This document shows positions 7,467 through 14,845 of a stretch of 16,654 nucleotides of DNA, piece after piece (position 1 is the first letter of the stretch; each line of letters opens with the position of its first letter). The notes below the pieces were generated by a model, which saw only the letters and a list, made by a program, of their open reading frames with translations, was not told the DNA's origin and ran no database searches. Origin of the DNA: Bacteroidales bacterium. GTDB taxonomy: Bacteria; Bacteroidota; Bacteroidia; Bacteroidales; UBA3663. The stretch spans positions 1-16,654 of the forward strand of contig JAEDEY010000044.1 in assembly GCA_016293065.1 (NCBI GenBank), read 5' to 3'. A program made the translations under genes and the position numbers.

Positions 7467-9239
7467 ATGAATATGAACATTTCTTTGAAAAAAGCATTAG
7501 GAGTTGGTGCAATTCTTACATCGTCACTCCTTGCAACCTCTTGCGACGATTTCCTTGACCGTCCTACAGAGGATAACTATAACACCGAGAACTTCTATGC
7601 TTCTGACGAGGCTTGTATCTCAGGTGTCAACTATCTCTACAACTCACCATGGTATGACTTCCAGCGAGGATTCATCAAGGTGGGAGAGGTCTTCTCGGGT
7701 AATATGTACTGGGGCTCTTCTCCTTATCTGAACTTCTCGGTCAATGGTACCGATCAGGATCTCGTCAACATGTCTTACTCTCTCTGGGCAGAGATCAGCC
7801 ATTGCTCAACTGTCTATCAGTCAATCAAGAATGCCAATGCATCTGAGGCTGTCAAGAACCAGTGCATGGGAGAGTGCCTTGCATGGAAGGCTATGGCTTA
7901 TTTCTATCTTGTGCGTTCGTTCGGCGATGTGCCTATCATCCACGATAACTCTGCTACTCTTGCTGAAGGCAACTACAATGAGCTTTCGAAGGTTGAGAAG
8001 GCCGATGTTTATGAATATATCATCCTGACACTCGAAAAGGCAATGGAGCTCCTTCCAAAGTCATCGGCTGCTGGACGTATCGACTATTATTGCGCAGAAG
8101 GTCTGCTTGCCAAGGTTTATCTCACCAAGGCCGGCGTGACAGGCTCGCTCAACAACGACGACCTTGCCATGGCTGCTCATTATTCTAAGGACGTCATCGA
8201 CAACTCTGGCCGCAAGCTTATGGACAACTACGAGGATATATTCCGTGGTTCGAATAACACCTGTCCTGAGAGCCTTATTGCATGGCGTTGGACAGTAGGT
8301 GCTCACTGGACTTGTCAGAACTCGCTTCAGTCAGACCTTGCAATTGAAGGTATGTGCGAAGTAGGTTCTGTATGGGGTGGATGGGCTGGCCCATCGACCG
8401 ATCTTATGGAAGCTTTCGGTGTGCTCCGCATCGAGGGTCAAGGTGCTGATGCTCGTCTTGTCGAGTGGCAGAGCCCAGAGAGTCGTGCCGACATCGATAC
8501 TCGCCGTAAGGCAACCATGATGATTGCTGGCGACAAGTATTCTTACTTCTGGCGTGACAAGGGTGGCTTCGACTATCTCCGTTTCATCTATGATAGCGAC
8601 TATAATCCTTCTGCTACTGGACAGCTTCAGGGTCCTTGTGGATGCAACAACGTTAAGCATATTTATGGTAATTCTGCCGACCACGTAGCAGAGATGGGCA
8701 TGGCTGATGGCCGTATGGCATCTGCTCTTGCAACTCATATCCTCCGCCTTTCGGATGTTTATCTTGTTCATGCCGAGGCAATGACTTTGATGGGTCGTGG
8801 TTCAGAAGCATCTGCTCTTGCAGCCTATAATGCCGTTCACCAGCGAGCTATCCCTACTGCAGCACCAGCCACTTCGCTCACTTTCGACATGATATGGAAA
8901 GAGCGTCGTCTTGAGTTTGCAGGCGAAGGTGACCGTTGGTATGACTTCGTGCGTCGTGCCTATTATGATGTCAATGCTTGTATCAATGAACTCAAGTCGC
9001 AGCACCGCAACCAGTTGTGGAACTGTGATGCTCTCTACAAAGCATATTATCAGTCGGGTGCATGGGGACTCACTACAGCCGATGGAACAGTCGAGTACAA
9101 CTTCGATACTCCAGTTCCAAACGTTACAGAAAAGAGCTTCGTTCTTCCTTTCCCAACAGAAGACGTTGCCCTCAATCCTAACGTAGCAAGCGATGCTCCA
9201 AGTGTTCATGTCAACATCCGTGAGGCATATTCTTATTAA
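7467..9239 (+). CDS. SusD-like surface glycan-binding lipoprotein
   Basis: This 590-aa RagB/SusD-family lipoprotein should sit as a lid on the SusC-like channel and capture glycan fragments. The signal peptide ends in the lipobox LATSC with lipidated Cys26. The following DDFLD is acidic, consistent with export to the cell surface. The family C-terminal signature KERRLEFAGEGDRW lies at residues 478-491, and the N-terminal half has the helical TPR-like character of SusD proteins. Twelve further cysteines are present, including a PCGCN cluster, more than I would expect for this family. Disulfides are possible but not shown. ATG 7467 was chosen; an in-frame ATG two codons later is equivalent. The gap to the next gene is 31 nt, with no terminator. 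Family assignment is secure. Glycan specificity cannot be read directly. Confidence 0.95.
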   Translation: MNMNISLKKALGVGAILTSSLLATSCDDFLDRPTEDNYNTENFYASDEACISGVNYLYNSPWYDFQRGFIKVGEVFSGNMYWGSSPYLNFSVNGTDQDLVNMSYSLWAEISHCSTVYQSIKNANASEAVKNQCMGECLAWKAMAYFYLVRSFGDVPIIHDNSATLAEGNYNELSKVEKADVYEYIILTLEKAMELLPKSSAAGRIDYYCAEGLLAKVYLTKAGVTGSLNNDDLAMAAHYSKDVIDNSGRKLMDNYEDIFRGSNNTCPESLIAWRWTVGAHWTCQNSLQSDLAIEGMCEVGSVWGGWAGPSTDLMEAFGVLRIEGQGADARLVEWQSPESRADIDTRRKATMMIAGDKYSYFWRDKGGFDYLRFIYDSDYNPSATGQLQGPCGCNNVKHIYGNSADHVAEMGMADGRMASALATHILRLSDVYLVHAEAMTLMGRGSEASALAAYNAVHQRAIPTAAPATSLTFDMIWKERRLEFAGEGDRWYDFVRRAYYDVNACINELKSQHRNQLWNCDALYKAYYQSGAWGLTTADGTVEYNFDTPVPNVTEKSFVLPFPTEDVALNPNVASDAPSVHVNIREAYSY

Positions 9240-9270
9240 TCAAGAATAAATAATAATACAGACATTTATT

Positions 9271-10605
9271 ATGAAAAGAAATATGAAATGGTCGCTTCTC
9301 GCAATCGGAACTCTTTCTCTTGCTATGGGTTTCACAGCATGTGAAGACGAACCAGACAAATTCGAACTGACAGGAGGTACTCCTACAATCAAGTACATCC
9401 GTCCTCAGGATGTGGCTGCAAAGGATTCGCTTCTCACATCAGCTTATACAGGTGCAGGTATCTGCATCGTGGGCGAGAACCTCACCAGCATCAAGGAGAT
9501 GTATTTCAATGATGTAAAGGCTGTACTCAATACCAGCTATATCACATCTCACACCATGCTTGTGACTGTGCCAAAGGATATTCCTGCAAGCAACACTGGT
9601 AAGATCTATATGGTCACCAAGGGTCAGGATACCTGCACTTATGACTTCAAGGTGCTTGTGCCTTCTCCTTCGCTCAATTCAATGAAGTGCGAGTATGTAG
9701 CAGTAGGCAATGAGGCAGTCATCAATGGTCAGTATTTCGTCGATGACCCTAACCAGCCTCTCAAGGTCACTTTCACAGGTATCAACAATTCGATCAATGT
9801 CGAGGTTCCTCGTGCCAACATCAAGAAGATAACCCAGTCTTCTGTGTCGTTCATCGTACCTGAAGGTGCTGCTGAGGGTCAGATCATGGTCGAGACTATC
9901 TATGGTAGTGGCAAGTCTGGCTTCTATTATGCCGATAGCCGTAATATCATTACCGACTTCGATGGTCCAGGCAATGCTGGTCCTACTGGTGTCGTTCCTC
10001 AGGGATGGAACATCTCAGCCAAGTATCTTACTGAAGGTGGCATCAGCGGTGCTTACTGTCAGGTAGGTCCTGCTGAGACAGAAGGTGGCTGGATTGAGGA
10101 CCTCAAGCTTCCATTCTGGTGCGGTAATTGGAGTGGTGACCCAATGTCTATTACCGAGGGTGCTGGTGTACCTATCCGCAACTTCATCGATTTCTCTGAC
10201 TGGGAGAATATGTCGTTCAAGTTCGAACTCTGCATCCCATCGAGCAATCCTTGGTCGGCTGGTGCTCTTCAGATTCTCTTTGCCAACTATCAGCAATGTG
10301 CCAACGACTCATGGCAGAACAACACATATATCCATACTTCTGCCAAAGGTGGTCTTGATCTCCCACGTGCTCTCTACAATCCTTGGAAAGACACTGGTTC
10401 GTTCGATACTGCCGACGAGTGGATCACAGTGACTATTCCTCTCACTGAGTTCGTTTATAACTACGATGGTACTAAGGCACCTAACCAGATGAACCCATCA
10501 AGCTTCGACAGCTTCGTGATGTGGCCAACCGAAGGTGGTGTAAAGGGAACTATATGTACTCCAATTTTCCGTTACGACAACATCCGTGTCGTGCCTAACC
10601 TCTAA
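9271..10605 (+). CDS. TIG/IPT-domain surface glycan-binding lipoprotein (SGBP-B type)
   Basis: This 444-aa lipoprotein sits in the position of SusE-like binding proteins. The lipobox is GFTAC with Cys24, followed by acidic EDEPD as expected for surface display. Two Ig-like TIG/IPT domains occupy about residues 35-130 and 131-220 (GICIVGENLTSIKEMYFND in the first). A C-terminal domain begins near residue 225 (NIITDFDGPGN) and runs to the end; it is rich in Trp and Phe. This matches the layout of SGBP-B proteins such as those of xyloglucan loci: spacer Ig domains near the membrane and a C-terminal glycan-binding beta domain. The ligand is inferred to be the same beta-mannan or beta-glucan attacked by the downstream enzymes. 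The start codon is followed by a conventional Lys-rich n-region. Only 14 nt separate it from the next gene. Confidence 0.85.
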   Translation: MKRNMKWSLLAIGTLSLAMGFTACEDEPDKFELTGGTPTIKYIRPQDVAAKDSLLTSAYTGAGICIVGENLTSIKEMYFNDVKAVLNTSYITSHTMLVTVPKDIPASNTGKIYMVTKGQDTCTYDFKVLVPSPSLNSMKCEYVAVGNEAVINGQYFVDDPNQPLKVTFTGINNSINVEVPRANIKKITQSSVSFIVPEGAAEGQIMVETIYGSGKSGFYYADSRNIITDFDGPGNAGPTGVVPQGWNISAKYLTEGGISGAYCQVGPAETEGGWIEDLKLPFWCGNWSGDPMSITEGAGVPIRNFIDFSDWENMSFKFELCIPSSNPWSAGALQILFANYQQCANDSWQNNTYIHTSAKGGLDLPRALYNPWKDTGSFDTADEWITVTIPLTEFVYNYDGTKAPNQMNPSSFDSFVMWPTEGGVKGTICTPIFRYDNIRVVPNL

Positions 10606-10619
10606 AGCATTCTACAACA

Positions 10620-13052
10620 ATGAAAACGAAAAATATTTTCTCAGCCATCTTCATGATGGGTCTGATGATGGTAGGTAGCATGACATTCTCATCGTGTGAC
10701 GATGGAACTGAATTGGATACCAACCAATATGTCAAGGGCATTGCACTCAATGCCTTTGGCCCAAGTCCGGTGGCTCGTGGCGGTGAGTTGCGATTCATCG
10801 GAAGCAACCTCAATCAGGTAACTGCTGTTGCAATTCCAGGTTGTGGCGACATTACTGACATCACTGTAATCAGTGCAGAAGAAATCCGCGTGACTGTTCC
10901 CCAGACTGCCGAACCTGGTTATGTGACTCTTCGCACTCCTTCGGGCGACATTACTACAGTGTCTCGTCTCACTTATACCGAGCCTGTTGGCTTCGATGCC
11001 GATCCATTCTCTCCTTCGACTATCAAGCCTGGTAACTTGCTCACTATTTCGGGCGAATATCTCAATCTCGTAACTGGCGTTGAGTTTGCCGATGGTGTAG
11101 AGATCCCTTGTCAGTACTTCGAGGATCAGAGTCGTTCGACTATCGTCGTCGAAGTTCCTGTTGAAGCTCAGACTGGTAAGGTGGCAATCACTTTCTGTGC
11201 TACAGGCGATACTATTCCTAACGTCATTTATTCAGATGCAGTGCTCAATGTTGTCACACCTTCTGTTGAGTCTGTTGCCGATCTTACAGGAAAGAAACCT
11301 GGTGATGAGATTACTATCGCCGGTAAGGATCTCGACCTTGTTTACACTCTTACCGTAGCTGGTAACGAGGCTGACTTTGGTGTCAACAATGAGGGCAGCA
11401 AGATCACATTCAACCTTCCTGACAATACTCCTGCACAGGCAACTGTTGCAATGTACCCAGCTTCGGGCGTTGAGATTGTGATTGCAACCATTGGCATGAA
11501 GTTGCCATCTGACCTTGCTGCAACTCCTGCTACTGATCTTCGCAATGGCGACAAGATTGTCATCTCGGGTAAGGATCTTGATGTTGTATCAAACGTTACA
11601 TTCCCAGGTGTATCCTCTCCGGTAGCTGTCGAGGAGCAGTCGGCTGAGTCGATTACCGTCACTTGTCCTGAAGGCTTCACTTCTGGTGATCTCATTCTCA
11701 ACCTCAAGAGTGGTGCTTCTGTGACAATCGCAATCCAGACTCTCAAACCTTCATTTGCTGCTTACAACCCAAGTCCTGTATCTGCCAACAACGATCTTGA
11801 GATCTCTGGTCAGAATCTTGATCTCGTAACTAAGGTTAAGTTCTCTGGTATCGATCCTCTTGAAGTCACTCCTTCTGCCGAGGCATTCACAATCAAGGTT
11901 CCTACAACTGCCGAAAGCGGAGTTGTCACTTTGATCATGGGTAATGGCGAAACAGTTGAGCTCCCTGAACTTACTATCGAAAAACCAGAATGTGCATACA
12001 TCCTCAACGAAGATGCACTCATCTCTACCGACGATAATGAGATCAAGGCTGGTGCTATCGTGGTATTCGACGTTGCCAATGCAGATAAGATTACAGGAGT
12101 AAAGGTCGATGGCACTGATTGCCAGTTTATTCTTCAGGGTTCAACAGTATATGTCGGCACTCCGGAATCGGCTGGTTTCAATTCAGTTCTCACTCTCATC
12201 TCTTCAAATGGCGAGATTTCTTATACTTTGAGTGTTGTTCCTAACACAATCCAGAAACGTGTTCTATGGAAGGGTATGACCGAAATCACATGGGGCGATG
12301 GCGGACGAGTATTCATCCCTGGATCAGCATTGGAAGAGATTCCAGAAGGTGCAACCTTGACATTCTGCTACACACAGAAGGATCAGGTTTGGGCACAGGC
12401 ACAGATCAATGATGGCTGGTGGGGCAACTCAGAAATCTCAACCTTCACCATGACTGACGGAACCAAGATCAACAATCCTATTGTTCCAACAGACATCTAC
12501 GGATGGTTTGCCGATGGTCAGCTCAATCGCGAGACCTCTATCGTGCTCACAGCAGAGCTTCTTGCTCACCTTCGTTCTCATGTAGGTGACGATGGCAGTG
12601 CAATCATCATTCAGGGTCAAGATCTTATCTTCACTCAGATTTATGTTTCTTGGGAAATCTCTCTTGAGACTAACATCAATGGTGACTGTGTTCGTCAGGA
12701 AGACCAGTCTGTAGCTTGGTCATTCCCTTCACAGATGTCATGGGATGACAGTGGTCGATTCCGCATCCTTCGCAATGGTCCTTCAAACATCAAGGACATG
12801 AAGCTCAAGGCTGGTTCTTCTAAGATGTACATCTATAAGTCTGGAACAGGTCAGTGCCAGATCAACAATCCTAACTGGGGAACTATCATTACAGTTGCCG
12901 ATTGGGAAGGTAATACAGATGTGCTTGAGGTCGTTTTGACTCAGGATCTCATCGACTGTTTCACAGGCGTATTTAGCGATGGATGGTCTGAAACAGCACT
13001 TATCATTCAGGGCGATGGACTGACTGTCTCGAAGATTACAATTCTTCCATAA
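10620..13052 (+). CDS. 810-aa multi-TIG surface lipoprotein with two C-terminal binding-like modules
   Basis: The lipobox is TFSSC with Cys26, followed by acidic DDGTELD. About six Ig/TIG-like repeats of roughly 80-90 residues follow. The first five are marked by an I-x-G-x-x-L-x-x-V strand-turn motif beginning at residues 60, 143, 233, 315 and 395. A degenerate sixth lies near 481-500. The C-terminal part holds two similar modules, about 550-673 and 700-810. Each starts with a Trp and (G/D)DxGR, and ends in IIQG followed by a beta strand (664-667 and 796-799). I infer a long Ig stalk that holds two tandem carbohydrate-binding modules away from the cell. Family recognition is good for the TIG part and weak for the C-terminal modules. 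It is the last gene of the operon, followed by a terminator 28 nt downstream. A SusF-like role is likely. Ligand binding is inference. Confidence 0.8.
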   Translation: MKTKNIFSAIFMMGLMMVGSMTFSSCDDGTELDTNQYVKGIALNAFGPSPVARGGELRFIGSNLNQVTAVAIPGCGDITDITVISAEEIRVTVPQTAEPGYVTLRTPSGDITTVSRLTYTEPVGFDADPFSPSTIKPGNLLTISGEYLNLVTGVEFADGVEIPCQYFEDQSRSTIVVEVPVEAQTGKVAITFCATGDTIPNVIYSDAVLNVVTPSVESVADLTGKKPGDEITIAGKDLDLVYTLTVAGNEADFGVNNEGSKITFNLPDNTPAQATVAMYPASGVEIVIATIGMKLPSDLAATPATDLRNGDKIVISGKDLDVVSNVTFPGVSSPVAVEEQSAESITVTCPEGFTSGDLILNLKSGASVTIAIQTLKPSFAAYNPSPVSANNDLEISGQNLDLVTKVKFSGIDPLEVTPSAEAFTIKVPTTAESGVVTLIMGNGETVELPELTIEKPECAYILNEDALISTDDNEIKAGAIVVFDVANADKITGVKVDGTDCQFILQGSTVYVGTPESAGFNSVLTLISSNGEISYTLSVVPNTIQKRVLWKGMTEITWGDGGRVFIPGSALEEIPEGATLTFCYTQKDQVWAQAQINDGWWGNSEISTFTMTDGTKINNPIVPTDIYGWFADGQLNRETSIVLTAELLAHLRSHVGDDGSAIIIQGQDLIFTQIYVSWEISLETNINGDCVRQEDQSVAWSFPSQMSWDDSGRFRILRNGPSNIKDMKLKAGSSKMYIYKSGTGQCQINNPNWGTIITVADWEGNTDVLEVVLTQDLIDCFTGVFSDGWSETALIIQGDGLTVSKITILP

Positions 13053-13080
13053 TTCAGATTCATCATCTGATAATCAAATT

Positions 13081-13113
13081 AAGGTGTCCGATTTTCAACG
13101 GGCACCTTTTTTA
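13081..13113 (+). terminator. Intrinsic terminator of the susC-susD-SGBP operon
   Basis: AAGGTGTCCG (13081-13090) pairs with CGGGCACCTT (13099-13108), ten pairs with one T-G wobble, around an 8-nt loop. A T-run (13107-13112) follows. It separates the four-gene operon from the GH26 gene. Confidence 0.92.
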
Positions 13114-13134
13114 TTTACACTTATTTAGCCAATG

Positions 13135-13161
13135 TTTTGCACTTCATGCTTTATTGCAAAA
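13135..13161. promoter_or_regulatory. Inverted repeat upstream of the GH26 promoter (possible operator)
   Basis: TTTTGCA (13135-13141) and TGCAAAA (13155-13161) form a perfect 7-bp inverted repeat with a 13-nt spacer. It is centred about 30 nt upstream of the -33 element, where an activator could bind. The sequence is low in complexity, so chance occurrence is possible. Confidence 0.3.
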
Positions 13162-13177
13162 AAAGTTATCATTTAAT

Positions 13178-13208
13178 TTGGCTATTGTTCTGATATTCCT
13201 TAAATTTG
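13178..13208 (+). promoter_or_regulatory. Promoter of the GH26 gene
   Basis: TTG at 13178-13180 (within TTTG), then exactly 20 nt, then TAAATTTG at 13201-13208, a full match to the Bacteroidetes promoter consensus. Transcription should begin near 13214, giving a leader of about 44 nt that contains the element shared with the GH5 gene. Confidence 0.8.
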
Positions 13209-13224
13209 CAACACAAATAAAAGG

Positions 13225-13240
13225 TAATGTAACAAATTTT
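13225..13240 (+). promoter_or_regulatory. 16-nt leader element shared with the GH5 gene (copy 1)
   Basis: TAATGTAACAAATTTT lies 17 nt before the GH26 start codon and is identical to 14819-14834 before the GH5 start codon. In this copy it runs into an odd-centred dyad, AACAAA-T-TTTGTT (13231-13243). It lies in the predicted 5' untranslated leader. The role is unknown. Confidence 0.6.
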
Positions 13241-13257
13241 GTTTCTAAGATCTATCT

Positions 13258-14724
13258 ATGAATTATTCATGTTTTAAATTGTTTATTTGTGTTGCGTTAT
13301 TGTCGATAAACTTCTTCTCCTCTTCATGTGGAGGTGGAGAAGGAGACAATAAGGGTGGCAATGATCCTGTTACCACTAAGCAATATCTCTCTTTGTCAAG
13401 TCAGTCGATTAAGGATAATGAGGAAATCGATGCTTTTTCCGTCACATCTCTTTCGCTGTCGTATAACAAGATGATTTCGCTCAGCAATGGTGCTAACATA
13501 ACCGTCAACGGCACAAGTGTAGAGCCTTCCATCTCGGCTTCTTCCGTTGCCATTCCTCTTTCTCTCGAAGCAGGCAAGAGTTATATTGTCAAGATACCAG
13601 AAGGTTCTTTTGTTGGCAAACTCGAAAATAATTATGTTTCGCCAGCATTCTCTCTCTCTTTCACTACCAAAAAGATAGAGTCAACAGACAATAGCCAGAT
13701 TACCAAGTCTCTCTCAAACCCTGATGCAACGAAACAAGCGCAGAATGTATATGAGTTCTTGCTTCAGCAGTATGGCACAAAGATTCTGTCGGCTTCTATG
13801 GCCAATGTCAACTGGAATTTTGCAGAGGCTGAATTGGTCAAAAATGCTACTGGCAAATATCCTGCTATAGCCACTATGGACTATATACACATGTTCACAG
13901 TCACTTCTCATAATCCGTTTCAGGGCTGGAGGGTCAACTACGACGATGTGGCAGAGGTCGAGCAATGGTGGAACAACAATGGCCTGATAGCAGCTTCATG
14001 GCATTGGAACATGCCTAATAAGGAAGGAGCAGAGAAAGAACAGAATTACACATGTACTCCTGGCGATGGCTCACAGAAAAATGGCAACTGGACAACCACT
14101 TGCAAACCTTCAAACATCATGAAAGAAGGAACATGGGAAAAGAAGATTGCCGACGAAGACCTCAAGGTTATGGCATCGCTGCTCAAGAAACTTCAGGACA
14201 AGAATATCCCTGTCATCTTCCGTCCACTCCATGAGGCTTCGGGCAATACATACGGACAATGGGCAGGTGGTGGTGCTTGGTTCTGGTGGGGTATTGAAGG
14301 TGCAGAGGCGTATAAGAAACTCTGGATCTATATCTACGATTATTTCCACAATGCAGGCATCAACAACCTGATTTGGGTGTGGACATCCCAGAACAATGGC
14401 GATACCGACTGGTATCCTGGAGATGCCTATGTCGATATCATCGGACAGGATATCTATTCTAAGGGTGCCGACGACAATGCCAAGGACTTTGCAAAGCTTC
14501 AGAAGACCTATCCAAACAAGATGGTTACTCTTAGCGAATGTGGTGGCGTTGGCAAGATTTCTGACCAATGGTCAAAGGGCGCCCGATGGTCATGGTTTAT
14601 GCCTTGGTATAAATACAATGCCACTTCGCTCGACGATCATGATCATGCCGATACTTCTTGGTGGAAGGATGCTATGGGTAATCAGAATGTTATTACCCGC
14701 GATCAGATGCCATCGTTGAAGTAA
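13258..14724 (+). CDS. GH26 endo-beta-mannanase lipoprotein with N-terminal Ig-like domain
   Basis: This 488-aa protein should hydrolyse internal beta-1,4-mannosidic bonds at the cell surface. The signal peptide ends in FSSSC (Cys24), followed by a Gly/Asp-rich linker. An Ig-like domain resembling Big_5 spans about residues 42-139. The GH26 (beta/alpha)8 domain spans about 150-485. The catalytic acid/base is Glu326 in FRPLHEASG and the nucleophile Glu427 in TLSECGG, about 100 residues apart as in characterised family members. Aromatic stretches typical of mannanases are visible (WFWWG; IWVWTSQNN; WYPGDAYVDIIGQDIY). The family also includes lichenase and xylanase activities, so mannanase is the best rather than the only reading. 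The gene has its own promoter and terminator and is separate from the susC operon. Confidence 0.92.
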   Translation: MNYSCFKLFICVALLSINFFSSSCGGGEGDNKGGNDPVTTKQYLSLSSQSIKDNEEIDAFSVTSLSLSYNKMISLSNGANITVNGTSVEPSISASSVAIPLSLEAGKSYIVKIPEGSFVGKLENNYVSPAFSLSFTTKKIESTDNSQITKSLSNPDATKQAQNVYEFLLQQYGTKILSASMANVNWNFAEAELVKNATGKYPAIATMDYIHMFTVTSHNPFQGWRVNYDDVAEVEQWWNNNGLIAASWHWNMPNKEGAEKEQNYTCTPGDGSQKNGNWTTTCKPSNIMKEGTWEKKIADEDLKVMASLLKKLQDKNIPVIFRPLHEASGNTYGQWAGGGAWFWWGIEGAEAYKKLWIYIYDYFHNAGINNLIWVWTSQNNGDTDWYPGDAYVDIIGQDIYSKGADDNAKDFAKLQKTYPNKMVTLSECGGVGKISDQWSKGARWSWFMPWYKYNATSLDDHDHADTSWWKDAMGNQNVITRDQMPSLK

Positions 14725-14740
14725 AATTTGCAAATATGTT

Positions 14741-14784
14741 GGCTCCAAAGTTCTTTTTTTTGCACTTTGGAGCCTTCTTGTTTG
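14741..14784 (+). terminator. Intrinsic terminator of the GH26 gene
   Basis: GGCTCCAAAGT (14741-14751) pairs perfectly with ACTTTGGAGCC (14764-14774), 11 bp, around a 12-nt loop that itself contains eight T residues. A T-rich tract (TTCTTGTTTG) follows. The tract overlaps the -33 element of the next promoter. Confidence 0.9.
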
Positions 14785-14812
14785 TGTTTTTCGTTCTAAA
14801 ACCTTATCTTTG
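14782..14812 (+). promoter_or_regulatory. Promoter of the GH5 gene
   Basis: TTG at 14782-14784 (within TTTG), then exactly 20 nt, then TATCTTTG at 14805-14812. This has the same geometry as the GH26 and susC promoters. Transcription should start near 14818, leaving a very short leader of about 28 nt made up largely of the shared 16-nt element. Confidence 0.78.
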
Positions 14813-14818
14813 CCAAAA

Positions 14819-14834
14819 TAATGTAACAAATTTT
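14819..14834 (+). promoter_or_regulatory. 16-nt leader element shared with the GH26 gene (copy 2)
   Basis: TAATGTAACAAATTTT is identical to 13225-13240. It begins 6 nt after the -7 element, so it should cover the transcription start, and ends 11 nt before the ATG at 14846. It could act in transcription, mRNA stability or translation initiation. Nothing in the sequence decides which. Confidence 0.6.
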
Positions 14835-14845
14835 ACCAAAAGCTT

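Noticed and set aside
13053..13257. Possible small RNA or riboswitch between the operon and the GH26 gene
   Set aside because: The only stable structure is the operon terminator. The leader after the predicted start is only about 44 nt, too short for a known riboswitch.
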